Shown in pieces: positions 36,820-45,533 of a stretch of 64,000 nt of DNA. A model generated the notes under the pieces. It did not search any database. It saw only the letters and a list, made by a program, of their open reading frames with translations, and was not told the DNA's origin. The stretch's first letter is position 1. Each line of letters opens with the position of its first letter. Source of the stretch: Fructobacillus sp. EFB-N1 (lineage in GTDB: Bacteria > Bacillota > Bacilli > Lactobacillales > Lactobacillaceae); the NCBI RefSeq assembly GCF_001038455.1, contig NZ_LDUY01000005.1:1-64000 (forward strand). The letters run 5' to 3'. Position numbers and translations under genes: made by a program.

Positions 36820-37280
36820 GGCGAGCCTCCCTAGCCAACGTCACGACCCTGTCCTTAAATTGTTCAGCTTCGACCTCCGTTAAGGCTTCAATTTCATGAC
36901 CAGATCCACCCGTCAAAATATGCACCTGTTGTAATTTAAACAACCGTAGAATCGGTCCCTGGTCCAAATCGACGTTCTGCACCCGGGCAATTGGAATCGC
37001 AGTATGAGTCCGGAAAAAGAACCCCTTTTTGATTTCAACATCCGTTTCATTCACCATAAAGTGGTAAAAAGCATAACGGTAACGGACCAATAAAATTCCA
37101 ACGACAAACCAGAGCACAATGGCCAAAAAGAGCCCCCCAGATTGCCCAAATGGGTAGATAAAACTTCAAAAAATGTTGTAGTGCCCAATTCCCCGCGAAG
37201 TAAATGGCTAAAATCACAATGGCGCCAATGACTTCCATGATGTACCAGACCTTTTTAATCGTTGCTGGTAATGCTTGCAT
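36809..37280 (-). pseudogene. PH-domain membrane protein (YdbS-like), single-base frameshift
   Basis: Two ORFs form one gene. The N-terminal frame from ATG 37280 (MQALPATIKKVWYIMEV, AGGGAG upstream) gives two membrane helices up to IWAIWGALF. The frame then changes at the A5 run 37125-37129 (one A too many) and continues AIVLWFVVGILLVRYRYAFYH into the PH domain (GFFFRTHTAIPIARVQNVDL) and ends at 36809. Removing one A gives ALLAIVLWF and a normal protein of about 155 residues. A sequencing error is as likely as a real lesion, because ydbT downstream is intact and coupled to it. Confidence 0.8.
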
Positions 37281-37298
37281 CGTTCTCTCCCTCTCTCA

Positions 37299-37340
37299 TA
37301 AAAAAAATGGGGCTAAGAAGTAGTTTTGCTTCTTGGTCCC
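37299..37340 (-). terminator. Terminator of proC
   Basis: GGGACCAAGAAG / CTTCTTAGCCCC stem followed by eight T on the minus strand. Confidence 0.8.
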
Positions 37341-37381
37341 AAGTTATCGTTCACTCATTGAAAACGTCTGAGCTTTTAATC

Positions 37382-38143
37382 TTAATCGCCGGCTGCTGCT
37401 AAGATAGCGGCGTGCACTGCTCCACGGAAACCGTGCTGGTCCAAGGCTAAGACGCCCTTGATCGTTGTGCCCCCAGGTGATGTAATCTGGCCCTTCAAGT
37501 CCCCAGCGGACAAGTCAGACTGTTGCGCCAATTGCGCCGTCCCAGCGACCACTGAAGCGATCATCTGGCCCGCTTGCTTTCGGTCCATGCCCTTGGCAAT
37601 AGCCGCATCTTCCATGGCGTCCATCAAAACATCGATAAAAGCTGGTGAACAACCGCCAATGGTCCCGGCGATGGCTAATTGGTCTTCCTTCACAACCAAG
37701 ACATCCCCCAATGATTCCAAGACATCATGGACCACCTGATCGTTTTGGCCAGTCACGGATTCATCGGCTGCCAAAGCAATCGTCCCGGCCTGAACCGCAA
37801 CCGGAATATTTGGAATAAAGGTTGTGACCGGGTTCTTTGGGGCTGCCGCCCGTAAATCAGCGTTTTGCACGCTGGCAGCTGCAGAAAGAACAATGACCTT
37901 TTCAGAAAGACCAGCGGCGACGATTTTTGCCAAAACTGCCGTCACCAGCTTAGCTGGCACCGTCAACATCATCACATCAAAGTCTGCCTTCACCAGGTCC
38001 TCATATGTGCTCACCGCTGAGATCTGCAAAACTTCCGCCTTTTTGGCATTTGATGAATACCCCAAGACTGTGTGTCCACCTAATTTTAGTCCTTGAACAA
38101 GGGCTGTTCCCATGTGTCCAAGACCGACAACTGCAATTTTCAT
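37382..38143 (-). CDS. proC: Pyrroline-5-carboxylate reductase
   Basis: 253 residues from ATG 38143, with AAGGAG upstream. It reduces pyrroline-5-carboxylate to proline with NAD(P)H. The Rossmann start is MKIAVVGLGHMGTALV, the middle is VLSAAASVQN...VTTFIPNIPVAV (normally R.MPN.P), and the C-terminal signature region is LKGQITSPGGTTIKGVLALD. Slightly shorter than the usual 260-280 residues. No other proline gene is next to it. Confidence 0.93.
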   Translation of the reverse strand: MKIAVVGLGHMGTALVQGLKLGGHTVLGYSSNAKKAEVLQISAVSTYEDLVKADFDVMMLTVPAKLVTAVLAKIVAAGLSEKVIVLSAAASVQNADLRAAAPKNPVTTFIPNIPVAVQAGTIALAADESVTGQNDQVVHDVLESLGDVLVVKEDQLAIAGTIGGCSPAFIDVLMDAMEDAAIAKGMDRKQAGQMIASVVAGTAQLAQQSDLSAGDLKGQITSPGGTTIKGVLALDQHGFRGAVHAAILAAAGD

Positions 38144-38230
38144 AAATCCTACTCCTTTAATCACGCTTGCCCCCATTTTATCACAGTTCTAACCCCGCCT
38201 CCTGACAAATCAATTGGCCCCTAGCCAATC

Positions 38231-38268
38231 AAAAAATGCCCCGTCCCTGTTGACACAAGGACGAGGCA
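38231..38268 (-). terminator. Terminator of the amino acid permease gene
   Basis: TGCCTCGTCC / GGGACGGGGCA stem followed by six T on the minus strand. Confidence 0.85.
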
Positions 38269-38291
38269 CAAACTGATTTTGATAGTTTAGC

Positions 38292-39629
38292 TTAATTTTT
38301 CTTAAACTTGAAAAAAGCGATAACGGTCAAGAGCACCATCCACAGGGCGGCTAACAAAGTTGTTACCGTCGTGGCCGGTGCGACCAACAGGATGACGAAG
38401 ATTAGAGCCAGGAAGGCAATCGTCAAGTAGTTACTAAAGGGTGCCAGTGGTAATTGGAAGCCATGGCTCTTCTGCCCCTTCGTTGCCTTGCGGAATCGCA
38501 AGTGCGTCACCATCAAGGCCATGTAGATCAGCAAGAATGCGGCTGAAGCCATTGATGAAATCAAAGTAAAGGCATCCGTTGGGAACAAGTAGTTAACCAC
38601 TACGGCCAGGCCGACAATCAACGTTGATAGGTTGATAGCGGATTTGGGGATGGCATTCTTGTTTAACTTCTTAAAGCGTGACTTTTCGCCAACCAATGAA
38701 TACAACATTCGGCCCGTTGTAAAGAAGGCGGAGTTAATGGCGGAAGCCGCTGCCGTCAAAACAACGAAGTTAATCACGGCCGCTGCCGATTGAACCCCGA
38801 TACCAGAGAACACCTGGACGAATGGTGATTCACCAGCCCGGTAGTTGGTCCATGGTTGAATAATCATAATCGCCGACAAGGCACCGATATAAAAAATCAG
38901 AATTCGAATCACAATCGAATTAACGGCCCGCGGAATCGTTTCCAATGGATCCTTCGTTTCGGCTGCGGTAATGCCGACGAATTCAACACCCAAAAAGGCG
39001 AAGAAGGCCATCTGGAAGGTCGACAACAAGCCCTTACCGTGATTAGCCACTAAGCCATGCGACCATAGCGTTGAAAACTGGGTAACACCCATTGAGGTCT
39101 TTACGTGTCCCAAAGCCAAAATCAGGCCGGTAATAATCATCGCCACAATGGCGACAATCTTAATCATGGCAAACCAGAATTCGGTTTCCCCAAAAATCTT
39201 AACCGCAATCGTATTAACAAAGTACAACACGATGAGAAAGGCTAATTCCCATGGCCATACCGGCCAATCAGGGAACCAATAGTGCATGTATGTTCCAATC
39301 GCCGTGAGCTCGGTCATGGCAATCACGACCCAACCAATCCAGTAGGTCCAGCCTAGCACGAAGCCGGCTCGTTCACCCAAGTACTGAGTCATAAAATCGA
39401 TAAACACTGATTTTGAATCATCTGATACTAACAATTCACCTAGGGCGCGCATCATCGCGAAGACAAACAACCCCGTGATAATATAAACCAGCAAAATGGC
39501 TGGCCCGGCCTTATGAATCGAAGAACCGGCTCCCAAGAAAAGCCCGGTTCCAATCGTCCCACCCAGGGCAATCATGGCCACGTGGCGGTGAGACAGGGTG
39601 CGGGCGAAGCCCGTTTGGTCATTATTCAT
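38292..39629 (-). CDS. Amino acid permease (APC superfamily, AAT family)
   Basis: 445 residues, about 12 membrane segments. The first helix has the family motif ALGGTIGTGLFLGAGSSI, followed by GPAILLVYIITG and RALGEL. The helix-6 region FFAFLGVEFVGITAAETKDP is well preserved. It imports amino acids with protons; specificity cannot be fixed. It lies divergent from a LysR regulator, which probably controls it. Confidence 0.92.
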   Translation of the reverse strand: MNNDQTGFARTLSHRHVAMIALGGTIGTGLFLGAGSSIHKAGPAILLVYIITGLFVFAMMRALGELLVSDDSKSVFIDFMTQYLGERAGFVLGWTYWIGWVVIAMTELTAIGTYMHYWFPDWPVWPWELAFLIVLYFVNTIAVKIFGETEFWFAMIKIVAIVAMIITGLILALGHVKTSMGVTQFSTLWSHGLVANHGKGLLSTFQMAFFAFLGVEFVGITAAETKDPLETIPRAVNSIVIRILIFYIGALSAIMIIQPWTNYRAGESPFVQVFSGIGVQSAAAVINFVVLTAAASAINSAFFTTGRMLYSLVGEKSRFKKLNKNAIPKSAINLSTLIVGLAVVVNYLFPTDAFTLISSMASAAFLLIYMALMVTHLRFRKATKGQKSHGFQLPLAPFSNYLTIAFLALIFVILLVAPATTVTTLLAALWMVLLTVIAFFKFKKN

Positions 39630-39738
39630 GAATAATACTCCTTTGCAATCTTACCCTAATAGTCTATACTTGGTGCTATAACAAGTAAAACTAAACTTTT
39701 TCAATTTAGAGTTAAAAACATTCATCAAGGAAATCATC
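39630..39738. promoter_or_regulatory. Divergent permease/LysR control region
   Basis: A CTAAA-N9-TTTAG imperfect dyad at 39691-39709 is a candidate LysR site. On the minus strand TTGTTA-N17-TATTAG (about 39684-39656) could serve the permease. Confidence 0.35.
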
Positions 39739-40611
39739 ATGAAAACTTTTACTTACCAGATTTTTGCTACAGTTGCCGACCGCGGTTCCTTTCGCAAGGC
39801 TGCCGATGACTTAAACATCACCCCTTCGGCTGTCTCCCATTCCATTTCGCACCTCGAAGCACAGTTGGGCATCCCCCTTTTAATTCGCAACCGGTCTGAG
39901 ATGCAGGTAACCCGTAATGGCCAAATCCTTTTACCAATGGTGGAACGTCTACTCAACGAGGAGCGACAACTGCTTTCAGCCGCTGCGAAAATTCAAGGAT
40001 TGCAAGGCGGGCAAATCAGAATTGGTGCTATTTCATCGGTCTGCATTGCCTGGCTCCCAACCATCATCCGGCGCTTTTCTAAAAAGTACCCCCAGGTTGA
40101 AATCACCTTGATTCAGGGATCCTTCGCCGAAATCGAACAGGCTCTATCATTAGGAAAAATCGATCTTGGCTTCTCGGCCCTGCCAACCATTAGCCGTTTG
40201 GATGCGCTGCCCCTCATCGATGATGAAATCAAGTGCATTACCCCGGCTGATTTCACTCCGAAAAATGGTGTTTCAATTAGCCAAGACGACCTAGAAGACC
40301 GCCACTTTATCTTGCAACGGTCCGATTATGATTCCGATACCAAGGCTGCCCTGGATGAACTTCAAGTTAAGCCCCAGGCCATCAACTATTCGATTGACGA
40401 CCAGTCCATTCTGGCCATGGTCGAGGCCGGCTTAGGCTGGGGCATCCTGCCTGACTTAGCACTCACAAAACTTTCCGGCGAAGTCGAAGCCTATCCCTTC
40501 GAACATCCCTATTACCGCCACCTTGGCCTCGTGATTAACCCCTCCTCGGCTAAGGACCCCTTTGTGAAGGCCATGCAAAAAGAAATCCTCTCTTATTTGA
40601 AAAAAAGTTAG
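39739..40611 (+). CDS. LysR-family transcriptional regulator
   Basis: 290 residues. The N-terminal winged helix-turn-helix reads FATVADRGSFRKAADDLNITPSAVSHSIS, with LEAQLGIPLLIRN after it. The effector domain begins GGQIRIGAISSVCIAWLPTI and contains the usual LGWGILPDLAL near the end. It is divergent from the amino acid permease; control of that gene, perhaps by an amino acid, is inferred from position only. Confidence 0.92.
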   Translation: MKTFTYQIFATVADRGSFRKAADDLNITPSAVSHSISHLEAQLGIPLLIRNRSEMQVTRNGQILLPMVERLLNEERQLLSAAAKIQGLQGGQIRIGAISSVCIAWLPTIIRRFSKKYPQVEITLIQGSFAEIEQALSLGKIDLGFSALPTISRLDALPLIDDEIKCITPADFTPKNGVSISQDDLEDRHFILQRSDYDSDTKAALDELQVKPQAINYSIDDQSILAMVEAGLGWGILPDLALTKLSGEVEAYPFEHPYYRHLGLVINPSSAKDPFVKAMQKEILSYLKKS

Positions 40612-40656
40612 AAAAAACCGGCAAATTCGTCAATAAAACGAATTTGCCGGTTTTTT
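40612..40656. terminator. Strong bidirectional terminator
   Basis: 19-bp perfect stem: AAAAAACCGGCAAATTCGT (40612-40630) with its complement at 40638-40656. It begins right after the LysR stop and also serves convergent ykoC. Confidence 0.95.
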
Positions 40657-40681
40657 AATAATCAGCTTATCACTTTTCTGG

Positions 40682-41350
40682 TTAATAACGAGAAAAGAAC
40701 AAGATTACTTGCAGGGCAATCAAAATCAAAACAATCAATACCCAGCCTGATTTTGCCATTGGATAATCCCGGTAGGCTGAACGTGAGGCCCCTTCCTGAA
40801 AACCGTGTGAAGTCATGGCCATGGCTAGGTTCTTCGACCACTTAATGGCATGGACCAAAGCTTTAAAGTACAGCGTTGGCTGCCACCACCGTAACACTTC
40901 ACCACGCATCATCCCCGCCGCTTGAATCGACGAGAAAGCCTGCTTAAACCGCGGCATAAAGTTTAGTGCGCCCAAAATCCCATAGGTAAAGGTTGCCGAC
41001 ATCTTTAGGTTTTGGCGTAGTGAGGCCAAGAGGACATAAGGTGTCATGCCCATCGTCAGCCAGGCGCCAATAAAGATAAAGACGAGAACTCGACTCCCCA
41101 TCACCAAACCGAAATGCAGGTTTTCTGCCGCTGTTCCCTGACCATACAGGTAAAAGGACCAGAACGAGCCCAAAACCGGAATGATAGCGATGGCCACGTA
41201 AAGGCCAATCTTCTTAAGGGGTTGGCGCCTGATCAGCAATAACAAAAAGGCAACCGAAAAGAGGACAACGTTTAGCGTTACTGATTTGGTCAAGGAAATT
41301 TCCAACGAAATCGCCAAGGCCAAAATCATGCGTTGTGTGGCGTTCATCAT
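40682..41350 (-). CDS. ykoC: ECF transporter transmembrane (T) component, YkoC-like
   Basis: 222 residues, five or so membrane helices, CbiQ/BioN family. It couples the ATPase to the substrate-binding subunit. It shows the coupling-helix region with GILGALNFMPRFKQAFSSIQ and AAGMMRGE (the usual AxxxRG motif), then FKALVHAIKWSKNLAMAMTSHGF (second ARG-like motif). The start overlaps the ykoD stop. Third gene of the riboswitch-controlled ykoE-ykoD-ykoC unit. Confidence 0.88.
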   Translation of the reverse strand: MMNATQRMILALAISLEISLTKSVTLNVVLFSVAFLLLLIRRQPLKKIGLYVAIAIIPVLGSFWSFYLYGQGTAAENLHFGLVMGSRVLVFIFIGAWLTMGMTPYVLLASLRQNLKMSATFTYGILGALNFMPRFKQAFSSIQAAGMMRGEVLRWWQPTLYFKALVHAIKWSKNLAMAMTSHGFQEGASRSAYRDYPMAKSGWVLIVLILIALQVILFFSRY

Positions 41351-42756
41351 ACGAGCACCTCCTCTTGGTAGGCCATCGCCGTTTGTTCATAGCGCAAGTG
41401 ACGGTCAACAATGTTGACCAGGTCCCTTGTTTGGTGGGAAACAACCAAAATGGTCAATCCGAGCGCCTGTTGGCAGGTTTGAATCAGATTCAAAACAACC
41501 GCCACCGACTGTTCATCCAAACCCGCCAGCGGTTCATCTAAGAACAGCACTTGTGGTGCCATAATCAACATCAACAGCAGTTGCAGTTTCTTCTGCTGGC
41601 CACCCGAAAGCGTGTAGACCGACTGGTCACCCAAACCTGTTAGATGCAGGTCGGACAACCACTGGTCCAAGATCTCTTTGGTCCAAAAATCAGCATGGTG
41701 GCTTTTGGCCATCACCTGGTCCAGCTCTTCATCAACTGTGATGTTTAAGAATTGATCGGAGGCTGACTGGAACAACAGACCAACCTGGCCAAAGTAGAGA
41801 CGCGGTTTCCAGGCATGGACTTCTTGCTCCTGGTAGGTCAAAGAACCCTCATAACGATGAAGTCGTGCCAGTGTCTTCAGAACGGAAGACTTGCCGACAC
41901 CATTTGGACCGGTCAGCAAGGTAATCCCCGCAGCAAAAATTTGCAAGATATCCTGGTCTAAGACCAGGCGCTCCCCGTTTTGAATCCGCAGGTTATCAAA
42001 GCGATAGGCAGTATCTTGTGCTTGGTCACTTTCGGCAGCCGGTTTTAACACTACAGTCTGCTTTTGATAGTCATATTGGCTCCAATCATTTTCAGGAACC
42101 AGCACCAAGGCCTTCTCTTTGAGCTGATAAAACTGGCTGATTTTATCGAAGTACCCGGCCGGATCATGGTCGGAAACGAGAATGCCGTAGCCTTCCTGGC
42201 TCAGCTGTTGAAGCAACACCTGGAGATCTTCTCGCGATTGGCTATCGACAGCAGCAAACGGTTCATCAAGCAACAGATAGTCGGCCCCCAGGGCCAACAC
42301 TTCCGCCAAGGCAACCTTTTGCATTTCCCCACCGGATAAGGTGACGAAGGACCGGTCAATAAAATCAGTCAGGCCAACCTTTTCCAATGCCCAGGCAGTC
42401 TTTTGATCAATTTCGTCCTTATCTAATTCGAGATTTTCCAGTGCGAAAATAAATTCTTCTCGCACCGTTGGCATGGCAAACTGATCATCAGGATTTTGAA
42501 AGAGCAAAGCCACTCGCTTAGCCCTTTCATTCGCTTTCAGTGTGGCAATCGCCGTTTGATCAATTTCGATTTTGCCACTGACCTGACCGCCATATTGAGG
42601 ATAAAGACCCGCTAAAGCCTTTAGCAGTGTTGATTTTCCCGATCCGGAAGGCCCCATTAACAGGGTCAGGGTCTTTTTTTCAAGAGTTAAATTTAAATCA
42701 TCAATGATGGCTTGATCACGATAAGCCACCGTGAGGTTTCTGGCAGTTATTGCCAT
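41347..42756 (-). CDS. ykoD: ECF transporter ATP-binding protein with two ABC domains, YkoD-like
   Basis: 469 residues, two fused ATPase cassettes. The first has Walker A GPSGSGKST near residue 35, signature LSGGEMQK and Walker B LLLDEP. The second has Walker A GPNGVGKSS, signature LSGGQQKK and Walker B LFLDEP. The fused layout is the YkoD type, which energises uptake of the thiamine pyrimidine precursor. It has 12 nt to ykoE and a 4-nt overlap with ykoC. Confidence 0.93.
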   Translation of the reverse strand: MAITARNLTVAYRDQAIIDDLNLTLEKKTLTLLMGPSGSGKSTLLKALAGLYPQYGGQVSGKIEIDQTAIATLKANERAKRVALLFQNPDDQFAMPTVREEFIFALENLELDKDEIDQKTAWALEKVGLTDFIDRSFVTLSGGEMQKVALAEVLALGADYLLLDEPFAAVDSQSREDLQVLLQQLSQEGYGILVSDHDPAGYFDKISQFYQLKEKALVLVPENDWSQYDYQKQTVVLKPAAESDQAQDTAYRFDNLRIQNGERLVLDQDILQIFAAGITLLTGPNGVGKSSVLKTLARLHRYEGSLTYQEQEVHAWKPRLYFGQVGLLFQSASDQFLNITVDEELDQVMAKSHHADFWTKEILDQWLSDLHLTGLGDQSVYTLSGGQQKKLQLLLMLIMAPQVLFLDEPLAGLDEQSVAVVLNLIQTCQQALGLTILVVSHQTRDLVNIVDRHLRYEQTAMAYQEEVLV

Positions 42757-42768
42757 TTTTTGTCCTCC

Positions 42769-43326
42769 TTATTCGTGGGACAACAACTTTGATCGATCCA
42801 ACAACTTGGCAATCAAGTGTACCAAGACACCTGAGAAGAAGAAGATTGATAGGTAACGAACTATGAACAAAGCAACTAACAAGCCCAGCTTGTAGTGGAT
42901 GTAACCTGACTTAAAGAGGTCCCAACCAAAGCTAACGACTGTTCCAGTCAAAGTTGACAACCAAAGACCAGCAAACCAGTTCTTATAACCCGTCAAGGCG
43001 AAACCAAGTTCAGAACCGATTCCTTGGATAAAGCCTGACAAGAGCGTTCCAACCCCATAAGAACCACCCAAGAACATTTCACCGGCAGCCCCGAGCATTT
43101 CCCCAATAAAGCCTGCACCGATTTTCTTTAGGATATAAGAAGCCAATGGTCCGGCCATCATCCATACACCAAGCGTGATTTCATTCGTAAAGGCTTGCAA
43201 TCCAATCACGGCCAAGCCACTGTTAACGATTTGGTAGACCGGATCCATGATCCAGTAAATGACCGAGAAGATAACCCCAATCAAAGCCAGCAAAATCACG
43301 TTTTGTAGCGTCCACTTTTGTTTCAT
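42769..43326 (-). CDS. ykoE: ECF transporter substrate-binding (S) component, YkoE-like
   Basis: 185 residues, about six membrane helices. MKQKWTLQNVILLALIGVIF and the YGVGTLLSGFIQGIGSELGF block fit the YkoE family (hydroxymethylpyrimidine/thiamine). The TPP riboswitch just upstream confirms a thiamine-related substrate. HMP is favoured because YkoEDC has been proposed as an HMP carrier and the thi operon nearby consumes HMP. Confidence 0.92.
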   Translation of the reverse strand: MKQKWTLQNVILLALIGVIFSVIYWIMDPVYQIVNSGLAVIGLQAFTNEITLGVWMMAGPLASYILKKIGAGFIGEMLGAAGEMFLGGSYGVGTLLSGFIQGIGSELGFALTGYKNWFAGLWLSTLTGTVVSFGWDLFKSGYIHYKLGLLVALFIVRYLSIFFFSGVLVHLIAKLLDRSKLLSHE

Positions 43327-43363
43327 TATTCTCTCCTTTGCGTCCAGGGGAACAAAAAGGCAT

Positions 43364-43405
43364 TAAAAAACCACTCGCCTGGGCAGAGTCCAACACGGGT
43401 GGTCA
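43364..43405 (-). terminator. Terminator between TPP riboswitch and ykoE (expression platform)
   Basis: ACCACCCG / CGAGTGGT stem followed by six T on the minus strand, between aptamer and ykoE. Confidence 0.7.
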
Positions 43406-43420
43406 TAAAAAAAACTTGTG

Positions 43421-43496
43421 TGGATCTTCCTTCGTCGGTCTTAGCCTAACAGGTTCAATGGGTTTAATTCTCAACCAAAATGGTACCCCAGATCGC
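43421..43496 (-). promoter_or_regulatory. TPP riboswitch upstream of ykoE-ykoD-ykoC
   Basis: Minus-strand Thi-box: GATCTGGGGTACC, GGTTGAGAATTAAACCC, TTGAACCTGTTAGG and GGAAGATC closing P1. Second TPP riboswitch of the window. Confidence 0.92.
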
Positions 43497-43520
43497 TATA
43501 TTCAAATTTACTACTCTACT

Positions 43521-43549
43521 AGCTTACACTGTCTCCAACCTTTATGCAA
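43521..43549 (-). promoter_or_regulatory. Promoter of the ykoE riboswitch transcript
   Basis: Minus strand: -35 TTGCAT (43549-43544), 17-bp spacer, -10 TAAGCT (43526-43521). Confidence 0.55.
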
Positions 43550-43561
43550 GGGCTTTCAAAT

Positions 43562-43594
43562 AAAAAAGTACCCGGACGCTGTGTCCGAGTACTT
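43562..43594 (-). terminator. Terminator of the NADH oxidase gene
   Basis: AAGTACTCGGAC / GTCCGGGTACTT stem followed by TTTTAT on the minus strand. Confidence 0.9.
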
Positions 43595-43610
43595 GAAATG
43601 AAGCTAATTT

Positions 43611-44951
43611 TTACTTGTTTGCCTTGGCAACGGCAGCCATAGCAACTGATGAAACATAGTTGACTGGTTGACCGAAGTTTGGCTGGAAGAAGAAGTCTGT
43701 CATTGACAATTGATCAATTGTCATGCCGTTTTCAATCGCCAATGAAACCACGTTGGCAGCTTGTGAAATGTCATGCTTTGACAAGAAGGCAGCACCAACA
43801 ATGCGGCGAGTACCCTTTTCCCAAGTCAATGAAGCCTTAACAGGCGTGGTTGACAACATGAAATCAGGACGGTAATCTTCTGAAATTGTCACAGAATCTG
43901 CTTCAACACCCTTACGTGCTGCTGATTGAACAGTCAAACCAGTTGCAGCGTAGGCCATTTCGTACAATTCAACGGCTGATGTTGCCTGTGTACCTTGGTA
44001 AGCCATCGTTGGTTCAGCAATGTTCTTACCAACCAAGATTCCTTGACGAACAGCATTGGTTGCCAATGGAATATAGTCATCCTTTTGTGTTGGGTTGTAG
44101 AAGACGGTTGCTGAATCACCGGCAGCAAAGACATCCTTCACAGAAGTTTCCATGAACTTGTTAACCTTGATAGCACCGTTTGGCAACATATCAACTTGGT
44201 CACGGAACAAAGCAGTGTTTGGCAAGAAGCCAATACCCAAGATAGCAATGTCAGCTTCGTAAGTACCCTTATCAGTTGTGACCTTGATACCATCGGTAGT
44301 GTCTTCGAATCCTGATACCATTTGGCCAAGAGCTAATTTAACACCGTGGTCTTCATAGGCCTTTTGGAAAACAGATGAGAATTCAGGCGCTGTGTTGTTG
44401 GCCAACACACGGTCCAAACCATCAATCAAAGTCACTTCCTTATCGTTGACTGACAATTGTTCTGCTAATTCGGCACCGATATAACCAGCACCAATAACAA
44501 TCACGCGCTTAACCTTTTCAGTTACTTCCTTCAAGGCGTTGGCGTTATCCCAAGTCTTTGAATCAAAGACCTTGTCAGAATCGATTCCTGGGATACGAGG
44601 CTTGATAGCGCGTGAACCAGTAGTAATGACAATCTTATCGAAAGCTTCTTCTGACTGGGCACCAGAAACCAAGTCCTTGATGTTCAAAGTCTTTGCTTCC
44701 AAGTCTGCAGCTTCAACAAGCGTTTGCATGTGCATTGAAATGCCCTGCTTAGCCATTGAATCTGGCGTTTCGTAAAACATCTTGTCAGTTGATGAAACAT
44801 TGTCACCAATCCAAAGGGCGATTCCACATGACAAGAAAGAAACTGTTTGATTCTTTTCAAACACGTGTACCTCAGCGTCTGGGTGGTCTGCCTTAATCTG
44901 CTTAGCGGCAAACACGCCGGCGTGCGTTGAACCAATTACTGCAACTTTCAT
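43611..44951 (-). CDS. nox: Water-forming NADH oxidase
   Basis: 446 residues of the FAD-dependent class with a single redox Cys. It reduces O2 to water with NADH and regenerates NAD+. The FAD site starts MKVAVIGSTHAG with His10, and the catalytic Cys42 is in SFLSCGIALW. The NADH site is VIVIGAGYIGAELAEQL, and the second FAD motif is VFAAGDSATV. A C-terminal dimerisation domain is present. Consensus promoter and regular codon choice suggest high expression, fitting use of oxygen as an electron acceptor in heterofermenters. CoA-disulfide reductase is a related alternative. Confidence 0.92.
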   Translation of the reverse strand: MKVAVIGSTHAGVFAAKQIKADHPDAEVHVFEKNQTVSFLSCGIALWIGDNVSSTDKMFYETPDSMAKQGISMHMQTLVEAADLEAKTLNIKDLVSGAQSEEAFDKIVITTGSRAIKPRIPGIDSDKVFDSKTWDNANALKEVTEKVKRVIVIGAGYIGAELAEQLSVNDKEVTLIDGLDRVLANNTAPEFSSVFQKAYEDHGVKLALGQMVSGFEDTTDGIKVTTDKGTYEADIAILGIGFLPNTALFRDQVDMLPNGAIKVNKFMETSVKDVFAAGDSATVFYNPTQKDDYIPLATNAVRQGILVGKNIAEPTMAYQGTQATSAVELYEMAYAATGLTVQSAARKGVEADSVTISEDYRPDFMLSTTPVKASLTWEKGTRRIVGAAFLSKHDISQAANVVSLAIENGMTIDQLSMTDFFFQPNFGQPVNYVSSVAMAAVAKANK

Positions 44952-44995
44952 TAAAAGTGCCTCCTAATATATAGCTATGTGAAAATTGTAATTAA

Positions 44996-45024
44996 ATTTT
45001 ACCAATAAAACAAGGTTCTGTCAA
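44996..45024 (-). promoter_or_regulatory. Strong promoter of nox
   Basis: Minus strand: -35 TTGACA (45024-45019, perfect), 17-bp spacer, -10 TAAAAT (45001-44996). AGGAGG lies before the ATG. Confidence 0.75.
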
Positions 45025-45155
45025 TCATTTATCCAACAGTTTTCAAGAAAGTATCAAATAAAACAGAAAGACAGATAGAGTCGTTCTAAATTGTTGAAAT
45101 TCATCTTTTCGCGCCAAATCAGTCATGCCCAAAGCCATCAGACGAATCAAACGCC

Positions 45156-45533
45156 CTATTCTAAACGATTCTCCGCCTGGCGCATGTGGCTTTCATAATG
45201 GTCAATCTTATACAGCAAATGATCATGAGCAGCCTGCATTTCATTAATTCGTTCCTGCATCTCTTCTGCTTGTTCGAGCAACAGCGCTTTACGCGCGGGA
45301 ATTGTTCGGTCATCATCCTCCAGCACCATGCCAATATATTCACGCAGTCGTTCGATGGAAACACCCGCATGGCGCATTGTTTTGGCAAATTTCAATTGAT
45401 TAATGTTACGCTCGGTGAAATCGCGCAACTGATTTTCCTTGCGGGGCACCGGCATAATTAATCCAATCCGTTCGTAATAGCGAATCGTATCGTTTGTCAA
45501 TCCAGTCGCCTTCGCAGCTTCTTTAATGTTCAT
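45156..45533 (-). CDS. MerR-family regulator (AdhR/NmlR-like)
   Basis: 125 residues. The N-terminal MerR helix-turn-helix reads NIKEAAKATGLTNDTIRYYERIGLI, followed by FTERNINQLKFAKTMRHAGVSIERLREY and a coiled-coil dimerisation helix (EEMQERINEMQAAHDHLLYKID). It has no Cys at all, so metal or thiol sensing as in CueR is unlikely; AdhR-type aldehyde or electrophile sensing would need another residue. ATGA overlap with the MFS gene makes it the second gene of that operon. Two 19-bp-spacer promoters nearby carry matching dyads. Confidence 0.9.
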   Translation of the reverse strand: MNIKEAAKATGLTNDTIRYYERIGLIMPVPRKENQLRDFTERNINQLKFAKTMRHAGVSIERLREYIGMVLEDDDRTIPARKALLLEQAEEMQERINEMQAAHDHLLYKIDHYESHMRQAENRLE

